Assembly: GCA_012519055.1 (NCBI GenBank)
Contig: JAAYQU010000038.1
Coordinates: 1 to 37,977, forward strand
DNA length: 37,977 bases
Direction: 5' to 3'
Origin: Bacteroidales bacterium
GTDB lineage: Bacteria > Bacteroidota > Bacteroidia > Bacteroidales > Salinivirgaceae
The position numbers were made by a program, and so were the translations under genes. The number at the start of each line of letters is the position of its first letter. The stretch's first letter is position 1. Below are positions 9,358 to 17,064 of the stretch, in pieces. The notes under the pieces were generated by a model. It searched no databases and was not told the origin of the DNA. It saw only the letters and a program-made list of their open reading frames with translations.

Positions 9358-10233
9358 ATGAGCATATTAGTAAATAAAGATTCAAAAGTTATTATTCAAG
9401 GCTTCACAGGTAGTGAAGGTACTTTCCATGCCCAACAAATGATTGAATACGGAACCAAGGTAGTTGGGGGTGTTACACCAAAAAAAGGAGGAACAAAACA
9501 TTTAGACTTGCCTGTTTTTAACACTGTTGCTGACGCGCGCAAAGAGACTGGTGCTAACGTAAGTGTAATATTCGTACCACCAGCATTCGCAGCAGACGCA
9601 ATAATGGAAGCTGCCGAGGCAGGAATTGAAGTTATAGTAACCATTACAGAAGGTATTCCAGTTGCCGATATGGTAAAAGTCAAGGAATATATCTCAAAAA
9701 GAGATGTAACGCTTATTGGACCTAACTGTCCTGGAATTATTAGCCCAGGCGAAGCTAAGGTTGGTATAATGCCGGGATTTATACACAAAAAAGGCAATAT
9801 TGGTATAATATCTCGCTCTGGCACATTAACTTACGAAGCTGTTGACCAAGTAACCAAATGCGGTATGGGTCAATCTACATGTATCGGAATTGGTGGAGAC
9901 CCAATTATCGGAACAACCACATTAGATGCAGTAAAATTACTTATGGAAGACCCTGAAACCAAAGGTATTGTAATGATTGGAGAAATTGGCGGTAGCATGG
10001 AAACCGATGCAGCTCTGTGGATAAAAGAACATGGAACTAAACCCGTTGTTGGATTTATTGCAGGGCAAACGGCTCCAAAAGGAAGAAAAATGGGACATGC
10101 AGGAGCAATTGTCGGAGGAAAAGCCGATACAGCCGAAGCCAAAATGCAAATCATGCGCGAATGTGGAATTACTGTAGTTGAATCGCCTGCAAATATTGGT
10201 GTGGCAATGAAAAAAGCTCTTGAGGGCAAATAG
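9358..10233 (+). CDS. sucD: Succinyl-CoA synthetase alpha subunit
   Basis: The 291-residue subunit has an N-terminal CoA-binding Rossmann domain ([14 protein letters not shown], 11-24) and a ligase domain. The phosphohistidine is His247 in [14 protein letters not shown], matching the active-site His of E. coli SucD. GPNCPG (121-126) and the GIGGDP segment are also typical. It catalyses interconversion of succinyl-CoA and succinate with nucleotide synthesis, together with a beta subunit. In many genomes sucC directly precedes sucD, but here the upstream gene is an aminotransferase and the downstream one a transporter, so sucC must be elsewhere. It has its own promoter and is followed after 29 bases by the YfcC-type carrier. 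Confidence 0.95.
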   Translation: MSILVNKDSKVIIQGFTGSEGTFHAQQMIEYGTKVVGGVTPKKGGTKHLDLPVFNTVADARKETGANVSVIFVPPAFAADAIMEAAEAGIEVIVTITEGIPVADMVKVKEYISKRDVTLIGPNCPGIISPGEAKVGIMPGFIHKKGNIGIISRSGTLTYEAVDQVTKCGMGQSTCIGIGGDPIIGTTTLDAVKLLMEDPETKGIVMIGEIGGSMETDAALWIKEHGTKPVVGFIAGQTAPKGRKMGHAGAIVGGKADTAEAKMQIMRECGITVVESPANIGVAMKKALEGK

Positions 10234-10262
10234 TCACAACTAAAACAAAACACAACAAAAAA

Positions 10263-11867
10263 ATGCAGAAAAAAGTCCGGATACCACACACCTACGTCAT
10301 TGTTTTTGGATTTATACTCCTTGCAGCAATAATGACGTGGATACTCCCTGCTGGCGAGTTTGACAGAACTACAAAAATTACTGAGGGTGGCAAAGCACAA
10401 ACTGTAATTGTGGAAAATAGTTTTCGCACTGTAGAACAATCGCCGCAGACGTGGCAAGTGCTATCATCAATCTTTAATGGCTTTGTTAATCAGGCAAATA
10501 TCATTGTTTTCATTTTGCTTATTGGCGGTGCTTTTTGGATAATGAACTCAACGAAAGCCATCGACGTAGGCATTTTATCCTTTATTGAGTGGTCGAAAAA
10601 ATTGGAACAAAACAAGGTTCTAAAAAAGATAGGTGTCGATAATATAATAATGATTCTTATAATGCTCATGTTCAGTGCATTTGGCGCAATTTTTGGCATG
10701 AGCGAAGAGACAATAGCTTTTGTTATCATTATAGTTCCTTTGGCTATATCGATGGGATATGACTCAATTGTAGGGATATGTTTAGTTTACGTAGCCGCAC
10801 ACATAGGATTTGCAGGTGCTATGCTAAACCCTTTTACCATCGGTATAGCTCAAGGTCTATCCGACTTGCCTATCTTCAGCGGATTAGAGTATCGAGTTTT
10901 TTGTTGGTTGGTAATCAACGCAGTAGGATTTACGATTATCTTGCTTTATGCGCGAAAAATTAAGCGCAATCCTCAAAAAAGCATTATGTACGAAGCTGAT
11001 GAATATTGGCGCAATCGTGAAAAGATTGATATAGAGAATATTACTTACAATACTCCTTTAAGTGCTTGGATTAGCTTTATTGCGGTTTCAATAGCACTGA
11101 TTTTGTTTTCAGTTAATTACTACGACTCAACACTGTCAATAGGTAACACGGATTTCAACTTTCCAGCTGTTCCTGTGGCTACAGCACTGTTTATAATCTC
11201 TTCGATAATTGCTCTACGCAAATCTGTTCACTTCTATATTCTTAATCTACTGGGATTTACGATTATTTTCCTAATTATCGGAGTAATGGGATATCAGTGG
11301 TATGTAATGGAGATTGGGACGCTGTTTTTGGCAATGGGCTTAATCTCGGGAATTGCTGTAAACAAGTCAGCTAACGATATTACAAAGCTCTTTCTTGAGG
11401 GAGCAAAAGATATTTTCTCGGCGGCATTCATAGTTGGCTTAGCCGGTGGAATTATTGTGATACTAACAGACGGCAAAATTGTTGATACCATAATGAACGG
11501 ATTAGCCCATACAATGCGAGACTTTGGCAAAGCAGGTACACTGAGTGCCATGTACGGAATTCAAACAGCATTGAATATAATAATTCCTTCGGGCTCAGCA
11601 AAAGCGGCACTAACAATGCCTATTATGGCTCCTTTCTCAGATTTAATAGAGATTTCAAGACAATCAACTGTTCTGGCATTCCAGTTTGGCGATGGATTTA
11701 CAAATATGATTACTCCAACAAGCGGAGTATTAATTGGATGCTTGGGTATTGCTCGAATCCCCTACGACAAGTGGTTTAGATGGGTATGGCCCCTCATTTT
11801 AATATTAATTGTATTAGGATTGTTGTTACTCTTACCAACACTCTATTTACCATTACACGGATTTTAA
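10263..11867 (+). CDS. YfcC/DcuC-family membrane carrier
   Basis: The 534-residue polytopic protein has about a dozen hydrophobic segments and the family opening RIPHTYVIVFGFILLAA with ITWILPAGEF-like residues (IMTWILPAGEFDR). Further family-like stretches are FGMSEETIAF, GFAGAMLNPFTIGIAQG and IPSGSAKAALTMPIMAP near the C-terminus. Members are annotated as C4-dicarboxylate anaerobic carriers or amino-acid/peptide antiporters; the substrate of this one is unknown. Being 29 bases behind sucD suggests a possible dicarboxylate link, but this is only context. A lipoprotein gene follows four bases after its stop, so the three may form one transcript. Confidence 0.85.
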   Translation: MQKKVRIPHTYVIVFGFILLAAIMTWILPAGEFDRTTKITEGGKAQTVIVENSFRTVEQSPQTWQVLSSIFNGFVNQANIIVFILLIGGAFWIMNSTKAIDVGILSFIEWSKKLEQNKVLKKIGVDNIIMILIMLMFSAFGAIFGMSEETIAFVIIIVPLAISMGYDSIVGICLVYVAAHIGFAGAMLNPFTIGIAQGLSDLPIFSGLEYRVFCWLVINAVGFTIILLYARKIKRNPQKSIMYEADEYWRNREKIDIENITYNTPLSAWISFIAVSIALILFSVNYYDSTLSIGNTDFNFPAVPVATALFIISSIIALRKSVHFYILNLLGFTIIFLIIGVMGYQWYVMEIGTLFLAMGLISGIAVNKSANDITKLFLEGAKDIFSAAFIVGLAGGIIVILTDGKIVDTIMNGLAHTMRDFGKAGTLSAMYGIQTALNIIIPSGSAKAALTMPIMAPFSDLIEISRQSTVLAFQFGDGFTNMITPTSGVLIGCLGIARIPYDKWFRWVWPLILILIVLGLLLLLPTLYLPLHGF

Positions 11868-11871
11868 TATT

Positions 11872-12414
11872 ATGCGCAAACTATTAACATATACAATATT
11901 TTTGCTAACTGCTTTACTTATTGTTAGTTGTAAAAAAAAGGAGAAAGATATCAGTTTCTGTAATATTACAGTTGAAAACTACAGACCAGCATTCAATCGT
12001 ATTGCACTGTATAACAACGGATTATATCTTGAAAATATTTATAAGCATAAAATTGTCCTATTAGATAAAACGATTTTATCATCAGGCAACAAATTAACCG
12101 GTAAGGGCGATATATTAGAATTAACCCTATTAACATCAACACCAAACTCTCCAGAAGGAAGTTATAGTTTTTCTGAATTAGAAGAGGCAAACGTCCTTTT
12201 TAACGGTTATTTTGCAAAAGGATACAACTTCGATCAACAAAATATGATATCAATGTCAGTTATTAAGGGAGGTGAAATAGAAATTGCAACATATAACAAA
12301 GATCAGAGTTATAAAAGTATAACTGTAAAACTTAAAACAGTAACCGGTGACTCAATAAGGGGCTCACTCCTTCTTCCATTTTTTGTAACAACTAAAAAAG
12401 ATTTCAATAATTAA
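11872..12414 (+). CDS. Predicted lipoprotein of unknown function
   Basis: I do not recognise the family. The 180-residue product has a lipoprotein signal peptide with a lipobox-like LLIVSC (Cys20), followed by a charged KKKEKD stretch. The mature part is beta-rich with repeated short hydrophobic segments and has the look of a small periplasmic beta-barrel or beta-sandwich. No catalytic motif is visible. It begins four bases after the carrier gene, so it is probably co-transcribed with it. The next 200 bases are AT-rich and lead to the transhydrogenase promoter. Confidence 0.7.
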   Translation: MRKLLTYTIFLLTALLIVSCKKKEKDISFCNITVENYRPAFNRIALYNNGLYLENIYKHKIVLLDKTILSSGNKLTGKGDILELTLLTSTPNSPEGSYSFSELEEANVLFNGYFAKGYNFDQQNMISMSVIKGGEIEIATYNKDQSYKSITVKLKTVTGDSIRGSLLLPFFVTTKKDFNN

Positions 12415-12553
12415 TTGATAAGGCAAACAAGCTTAACATTATGATTTTTAGTCAGTTTTTGACAAATATCATACATAATAATTAGCTATAATTTAAGTCT
12501 AATATTTAATTGCCAAATCAAATAAACTACCCAAAATTTAATCTTTGTAAATA

Positions 12554-12585
12554 ATTGAAATATGACATGTTTTTTTGTACCTTTG
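12554..12585 (+). promoter_or_regulatory. Promoter of the transhydrogenase operon
   Basis: ATTG at 12554-12557 and TACCTTTG at 12578-12585 (exact TAnnTTTG) are 20 bases apart, the normal Bacteroidota -33/-7 spacing. It decides the start of the first gene: a TTG at 12575 would put the first codons of the gene inside the promoter, so the ATG at 12617 is used instead. Confidence 0.7.
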
Positions 12586-12616
12586 TGCAATTTTAGTAAC
12601 AAAATTTATTAATATT

Positions 12617-13774
12617 ATGATTATAGGTATTCCAAAAGAAATTATGCCGGGAGAAGCTCGCGTTTCAGCTACCCCCGAAACAGTGAAAAAATTTGTTGCA
12701 GACGGTGCCAAAGTTTTGGTTGAAAAAGATGCAGGCATCGGCTCTTTCTTTAGCAATGAAGCTTACAAAGAGGCGGGTGCAACTATTATTAACTCGGCTA
12801 AAGAGGTTTTTGAAAAGTCAGACCTCATACTAAAGGTTAAGGAGCCGCAATTCAATAATGAGTTCAATGCTCACGAGGTTGACATGATGCATGAAGGACA
12901 GTATCTTGTAACATTCCTACACCCTGCAGCACCTGCAAACCACGATATGATTCGCAGTTTAGCTAAAAAGGGCGTTATTGGTCTAACTCTTGAAGGCGTT
13001 CCTCGCATATCGCGTGCACAAAACATGGACGGACTTACATCAATGAGTACTTGCGCAGGTTACAAAGGTATTTTGATGGCTGCTAATGCACTTCCAAAAT
13101 TCATTCCTCAGATGTTTACTGCTGTTGGTATGCTTCCTCCTTCAACAGTTCTTGTTGTAGGTGTTGGCGTTGGTGGATTGCAAGCTCTTGCTACCGCAAA
13201 AAGACTTGGTGCTGTTACTCACGCTGTTGATATCAGACCAGCTGCTATGGAGCAAGCAACAAGCTTAGGTGCAAAAGTATTCGACTTAGGCGTGCCTGCA
13301 GAACTTGCTATTGGCGAAGGTGGATATGCTAAATATCTTCCAAAAGAATGGCTTGCAAAAGAGAGAGAAAAACTCAACGAGATTTTGCCTCAAATGGATA
13401 TCGTTTTCCTAAGTGCTTTGGTACCAGGAAGAGTTGCTCCTATACTTATAACAGAGGATATGGTTAAGAGAATGAAACCAGGCTCAGTGATTATTGATAT
13501 TTCTATTGACCAAGGCGGAAACTGCGAAATTACACCTCCCGGAAAAACCGAAGTAAAACACGGCGTAACCATCTGCGGTATTAAAAACATTCCTGGAATG
13601 ATACCAACAAGTTCAACTCACATGTTTGCACACAACGTATATAGTTTTGTAAAAAACATGATGAAAGATGGAAAGGTTGTGATAGACAGAAGTGACGAGA
13701 TTATAAGTTCTACATTGGTTACAATTCAAAATGAAATCGTTCACGCTGGCACACGCGAAGCGATGAACATTTAA
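12617..13774 (+). CDS. pntA: NAD(P) transhydrogenase alpha subunit, NAD-binding domain dI
   Basis: This 385-residue protein is the soluble NAD(H)-binding component (dI) of proton-translocating transhydrogenase, in the split form (PntAA). It has the N-terminal AlaDH/PNT fold (IGIPKEIMPGEARVSATPE, 3-21), the RAQNMD loop (133-138) equivalent to the RQD loop contacting the nicotinamide, a Rossmann motif VGVGVGGLQALATAKRLGA (181-199), and Asp205 in VDIRP for the NAD ribose. NIPGMIPTSSTH near the C-terminus is also characteristic. All key dI residues are present, so NAD(H) binding should be intact. It is first in an operon with the two membrane subunits, though a hairpin separates it from the second gene. 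Confidence 0.95.
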   Translation: MIIGIPKEIMPGEARVSATPETVKKFVADGAKVLVEKDAGIGSFFSNEAYKEAGATIINSAKEVFEKSDLILKVKEPQFNNEFNAHEVDMMHEGQYLVTFLHPAAPANHDMIRSLAKKGVIGLTLEGVPRISRAQNMDGLTSMSTCAGYKGILMAANALPKFIPQMFTAVGMLPPSTVLVVGVGVGGLQALATAKRLGAVTHAVDIRPAAMEQATSLGAKVFDLGVPAELAIGEGGYAKYLPKEWLAKEREKLNEILPQMDIVFLSALVPGRVAPILITEDMVKRMKPGSVIIDISIDQGGNCEITPPGKTEVKHGVTICGIKNIPGMIPTSSTHMFAHNVYSFVKNMMKDGKVVIDRSDEIISSTLVTIQNEIVHAGTREAMNI

Positions 13775-13793
13775 ATTTACTAAATCTATAAAC

Positions 13794-13828
13794 AAAACCG
13801 ACTGTTTTGTTTTGAAATGGTCGGTTTT
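13794..13828 (+). terminator. Hairpin between pntA and the second pnt gene
   Basis: AAAACCGAC (13794-13802) pairs with GTCGGTTTT (13820-13828) across a 17-base loop, followed by ATTATTTTTC. It resembles a weak terminator or attenuator inside the operon and could lower expression of the membrane subunits relative to the NAD-binding subunit. An alternative TTG start at 13812 falls inside the loop, which argues for the ATG at 13845. Confidence 0.5.
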
Positions 13829-13844
13829 ATTATTTTTCGATGAT

Positions 13845-14156
13845 ATGAATCCAATTTATTTAATCTTAATTTTTATTGTTGCCACACTTGTTGGTTACTT
13901 TATTATTAAAAACGTGCCGAGCCTGCTGCACACCCCGTTGATGTCGGGGATGAACGCTCTGTCTGGCATTACCATTTTGGGAGCAGTAGCAGCCGTTGGT
14001 TTGTCGGTACTGTATGAAGACCAAAGTATTGTAATAGGACAAATTTTTGGTGGTATAGCCGTAATAGCTGCAACAGTAAACGTAGTAGGCGGATTTGGTG
14101 TTACACACCGAATGCTTAAAATGTTCAACAAGAAAAAGAAAGGAGGTAAGAAATGA
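13845..14156 (+). CDS. pntAB: NAD(P) transhydrogenase alpha-2 membrane subunit
   Basis: The 103-residue protein has three to four membrane segments and the conserved SGMNALSGITILGAV segment of the PntAB/12TM family. It ends in a basic MFNKKKKGGKK tail. It contributes the first part of the proton-conducting dII domain. The ATG at 13845 is preferred to an upstream TTG inside the hairpin. Its TGA overlaps the start of the beta subunit (ATGA), so these two are translated together. Confidence 0.92.
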   Translation: MNPIYLILIFIVATLVGYFIIKNVPSLLHTPLMSGMNALSGITILGAVAAVGLSVLYEDQSIVIGQIFGGIAVIAATVNVVGGFGVTHRMLKMFNKKKKGGKK

Positions 14157-16645
14157 TATCTCCAACACTATATTTAATAATTTGTGCCGTACTTTCGGTA
14201 TTAGTTCTGTTGGGTATTTCCATGATGAGCAAGGTAAAAACTGCTGTTATGGGAAACTTCATCAGTGCAGTATGCGTATTTGCAGGAATAGTTATCACAT
14301 TGCTATACAATGAAATAGTTACGGTAAAAAGTATATACATCTATATACTTATCGGAACTATTATTGGTAGCATGTTAGCTGTCAGAGTAAAAATGATTGA
14401 AATGCCACAGTTGGTAGCCTTGCTTAATGGAGTTGGCGGTTTGGCTTCGGCTTTAGTGGGGATTCTTACTTTGCTTGGAATAGGACAATCACCGGATCAA
14501 AATTATCCAATTTTTTCAGATGTAACAGCAGTATTGGCAATAGTTGTAGGTATTGTTACTCTTGTAGGAAGTTTAGTTGCAGCGGGAAAACTGCACAAAC
14601 TTTTACCCCAGAAACCTGTTATTTGGAAAAATCACGCCGTTATTCTTAACATTAGTCTTATCATTCTTACGATTACCGTACTCTACTCAGCCTTTGTTGG
14701 CAATATCATAAGTCGATCTGTTGATATTGCAATAATATTGATATTGAGTATCGGAGTAAGCACCCTTTTTGGATACGCTTTCTCTATCCGCGTTGGTGGT
14801 GCAGATATGCCTATTACGATATCATTACTCAACTCGCTTAGCGGTGTTGCCGGAGCAATTGCGGGTATGGCGATAAACGATATACTATTAGTTTCTGTTG
14901 GAGGTATTGTCGGAGCCTCGGGGTTGTTCCTAACTCAAATTATGTGTCGCTCGATGAACAGGAGTTTGATGGATATCCTTACCGGAAAAACATCTGTTGC
15001 TGGTAAAAAACCTACAAAAACACAACCTGCTGCTGAAACTAAAAAAGTGGATAAAACTGCAACCAAACAGACCTCATCTGAAGCTGTTTTGCAGAAAGCA
15101 AAATCGGTAATTATCGTTCCCGGATACGGAATGGCGTTGGCACAAGCGCAACATTTGGTTCGCCAGTTAGCCGACAAGTTAGAGAGCAACGGCGCACAAG
15201 TCCGCTACGCAATACACCCTGTCGCAGGACGTATGCCAGGACATATGAACGTACTACTCGCAGAAGCCGACGTCTCTTACGAACAGCTCTACGAAATGGA
15301 CGCAATAAACGACGATTTCAAAAACACAGATGCTGTCATCGTTATCGGAGCAAATGACGTTTTAAACCCAGCCGCACGTGATGCTGTTGACACTCCTATT
15401 TACGGAATGCCAGTATTGAACGTTGACCAAGCTAAAGAGATATTTATTTGCAACTTCGACCTTAATCCGGGTTATGCAGGTGTTGATAACCCACTTTATA
15501 AAAAAGAGTCGGGAGTTCATCTACTGTTGGGCGATGCCAAAGAATCGGTTAGTCGCTTGATTTCTATGTTAGATAGCAAACCCGTACAAAGTTCCGATTC
15601 GAGAGACCAAAAATCAGAAGTTTTGCAGAAAGCTAAATCTGTAATTATCGTTCCAGGCTATGGTATGGCGTTGGCACAAGCACAACATTTAGTTCGCCAG
15701 TTAGCCGACAAGTTGGAAAGCAACGGCGCAAAAGTCCGTTACGCAATCCACCCTGTTGCAGGACGTATGCCCGGACATATGAACGTATTACTCGCAGAAG
15801 CCGATGTATCTTACGACCAGCTTTACGAAATGGACGCAATAAACGACGACTTCAAAAATACTGACGCAGTCATTGTTATTGGTGCTAATGACGTTTTAAA
15901 CCCAGCCGCACGCGATGCTGTAGACACTCCAATATACGGAATGCCGGTATTAAACGTTGACCAGGCTAAAGAGATTTTTATTTGCAACTTCGACCTTAAC
16001 CCAGGTTACGCAGGAGTTGACAACCCACTTTACAAAAAAGAGTCCGGCGTTCATCTACTGTTAGGAGATGCTAAAGAATCTGTAAGTAAGTTGATTTCTT
16101 TGCTAGACAGTAAACCTGCACAAGGTTCAGGTGCAAAAAAGGATAATTCATCAGAAGTTTTAAAGAAAGCAAAATCTGTAATTATCGTTCCAGGGTACGG
16201 AATGGCACTGGCACAAGCACAACATTTAGTTCGCCAATTAGCTGACAAGTTGGAGAGCAACGGTGCAAAAGTTCGTTACGCAATACACCCTGTCGCTGGA
16301 CGTATGCCAGGACATATGAACGTACTACTCGCAGAAGCCGACGTATCATACGACCAACTATACGAAATGGACGCGATAAACGACGACTTCAAAAATACCG
16401 ATGCTGTTATTGTTATCGGTGCAAACGACGTTTTAAACCCAGCCGCACGCGATGCTGTTGACACTCCTATTTACGGAATGCCTGTATTGAACGTTGACCA
16501 AGCTAAAGAGGTGTTTATCTGCAACTTCGACCTTAATCCAGGTTATGCAGGAGTTGATAACCCACTTTACAAAAAAGAGTCGGGAGTTCATTTGTTACTT
16601 GGCGATGCTAAGGAATCTGTTAACAAACTGATAAATATGATTTAA
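14153..16645 (+). CDS. pntB: NAD(P) transhydrogenase beta subunit with three tandem dIII domains
   Basis: The product is 830 residues; E. coli PntB has about 462. Residues 1-280 form the membrane domain dII with typical MPQLVALLNG, GGADMPITISLLNS and LTQIMCRSMNRSL segments. After a Lys/Thr/Ala-rich linker, the dIII nucleotide-binding domain occurs three times: about 312-474, 490-652 and 669-830. Each copy has PGYGMALAQAQ, HPVAGRMPGHMNVLLAEA, VIGANDVLNPAARD and GYAGVDNPLY. The copies differ at only a handful of residues but at many synonymous codon positions. The 2'-phosphate-binding Lys-Arg-Ser of E. coli PntB (424-426) is Asn-Phe-Asp in all three (434-436, 612-614, 791-793), so NADP(H) binding is doubtful. 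The subunit should couple hydride transfer to proton movement; what the extra domains do is unknown. It overlaps the preceding gene by four bases and ends before a palindromic terminator. Confidence 0.95.
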   Translation: MISPTLYLIICAVLSVLVLLGISMMSKVKTAVMGNFISAVCVFAGIVITLLYNEIVTVKSIYIYILIGTIIGSMLAVRVKMIEMPQLVALLNGVGGLASALVGILTLLGIGQSPDQNYPIFSDVTAVLAIVVGIVTLVGSLVAAGKLHKLLPQKPVIWKNHAVILNISLIILTITVLYSAFVGNIISRSVDIAIILILSIGVSTLFGYAFSIRVGGADMPITISLLNSLSGVAGAIAGMAINDILLVSVGGIVGASGLFLTQIMCRSMNRSLMDILTGKTSVAGKKPTKTQPAAETKKVDKTATKQTSSEAVLQKAKSVIIVPGYGMALAQAQHLVRQLADKLESNGAQVRYAIHPVAGRMPGHMNVLLAEADVSYEQLYEMDAINDDFKNTDAVIVIGANDVLNPAARDAVDTPIYGMPVLNVDQAKEIFICNFDLNPGYAGVDNPLYKKESGVHLLLGDAKESVSRLISMLDSKPVQSSDSRDQKSEVLQKAKSVIIVPGYGMALAQAQHLVRQLADKLESNGAKVRYAIHPVAGRMPGHMNVLLAEADVSYDQLYEMDAINDDFKNTDAVIVIGANDVLNPAARDAVDTPIYGMPVLNVDQAKEIFICNFDLNPGYAGVDNPLYKKESGVHLLLGDAKESVSKLISLLDSKPAQGSGAKKDNSSEVLKKAKSVIIVPGYGMALAQAQHLVRQLADKLESNGAKVRYAIHPVAGRMPGHMNVLLAEADVSYDQLYEMDAINDDFKNTDAVIVIGANDVLNPAARDAVDTPIYGMPVLNVDQAKEVFICNFDLNPGYAGVDNPLYKKESGVHLLLGDAKESVNKLINMI
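15086..15574 (+). repeat. In-frame dIII repeat, copy 1
   Basis: This encodes residues 312-474 of the beta subunit. It differs from copies 2 and 3 at a few residues, such as Gln349 where they have Lys and Glu377 where they have Asp. The stretch AAC TTC GAC at 15452-15460 encodes the Asn-Phe-Asp that replaces Lys-Arg-Ser. Confidence 0.95.
15620..16108 (+). repeat. In-frame dIII repeat, copy 2
   Basis: This encodes residues 490-652, exactly 178 codons after copy 1. The linker before it (475-489, SKPVQSSDSRDQKSE) is partly repeated before copy 3 (SKPAQGSGAKKDNSSE), so the duplicated unit included the linker. Asn-Phe-Asp lies at 15986-15994. Confidence 0.95.
16157..16642 (+). repeat. In-frame dIII repeat, copy 3
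   Basis: This encodes residues 669-830 and ends the protein. It differs from copy 2 at a few residues (for example KEV for KEI, NKLINMI for SKLISLLD) but at many third codon positions. Asn-Phe-Asp lies at 16523-16531. Confidence 0.95.
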
Positions 16646-16670
16646 GGCGATTAGCAATTAAATGATTAAA

Positions 16671-16711
16671 AGTCAGAATATTGTAGAGACGGAACATGTT
16701 CCGTCTCTTTT
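16671..16711 (+). repeat. Dispersed palindromic repeat acting as terminator
   Basis: A shared left flank (AGTCAGAATATTGTAG) leads into a perfect 24-base palindrome, AGAGACGGAACA plus its complement, at 16685-16708, followed by TTTTGTTTTT. It is one of four copies in the window and probably ends the transhydrogenase transcript. Confidence 0.8.
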
Positions 16712-16715
16712 TGTT

Positions 16716-16733
16716 TTTGGGCTAAAGCCCAAA
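16716..16733. repeat. Short inverted repeat TTTGGGCT-AA-AGCCCAAA
   Basis: Eight-base arms surround two bases directly after the palindromic terminator. I know GGGCTAAAGCCC-type sequences as recurrent intergenic palindromes in Bacteroidota, but only one copy occurs here. The rest of the gap (16734-17000) holds no gene I can support. Confidence 0.5.
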
Positions 16734-16896
16734 GCATACACACAAATCTGCCAAGTGAAACCCTTTACTGAACAGACAAATTAAGGGAAATCTTTCTCTA
16801 AAGTCCTCTACTTCCTATCCTACTTAAGCTAATTTTTAACAATAGTTTTGTAATGAGAAATTAGCATACTATCCTCTCTGCTACCATCTTTTCGAA

Positions 16897-16917
16897 CTTG
16901 TCAGAATTTCCGACAGG
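16897..16917. repeat. Imperfect palindrome CTTGTCAGAA / TTCCGACAGG
   Basis: This imperfect palindrome of about 20 bases lies in the same gene-free stretch and is not followed by a T-run. It resembles a third class of short intergenic repeats, but no second copy is visible in the window to prove it. Confidence 0.35.
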
Positions 16918-17000
16918 TTGAGTTTTGCTCCAACACTCTCAGAATAAAAGATACTGTTCTAAAAATATGTACAAATACATTTAATCAGTGCTCCATATTC

Positions 17001-17039
17001 AAAACAAAAAGCCAGCTATACAACAACATAGCCGGCTTA
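17001..17039 (-). terminator. Terminator after purC
   Basis: On the minus strand AAGCCGGCTA and TAGCTGGCTT form a ten-base stem with one mismatch around a short loop (arms 17030-17039 and 17009-17019). The right arm runs into TTTTTGTTTT. It lies 26 bases past the purC stop. Confidence 0.75.
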
Positions 17040-17064
17040 TAACTATTTTGTACTAAGCACTTAT

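Noticed and set aside
9396-9824. Antisense open frame of 142 codons inside sucD.
   Set aside because: It is fully contained in sucD and reads as a low-complexity Ile/Pro/Ala shadow.
9870-10457. Antisense open frame of 195 codons across the sucD end and carrier start.
   Set aside because: It lies opposite two well-supported genes, has a composition typical of a shadow frame, and shows no family motif.
14401-14440. The membrane-domain histidine of E. coli PntB (His91) is Asn in the MPQLVALLNG segment.
   Set aside because: I recall Asn at this position in many bacterial PntB proteins, so it is not a special defect of this one.
15111-16464. Antisense open frames recurring in each dIII copy.
   Set aside because: They recur only because the sense repeat recurs; the translations are Arg-rich shadows with no independent conservation.
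15086-16642. The threefold dIII repeat could be an assembly artefact.
   Set aside because: The copies differ at many synonymous positions and have distinct linkers, which a fold-back or mis-join of one sequence would not give. Long reads would still be the final proof.
16828-16865. Inverted pair GCTAATTT / AAATTAGC in the gap after the transhydrogenase.
   Set aside because: Eight AT-rich bases at this distance are expected by chance in this sequence.
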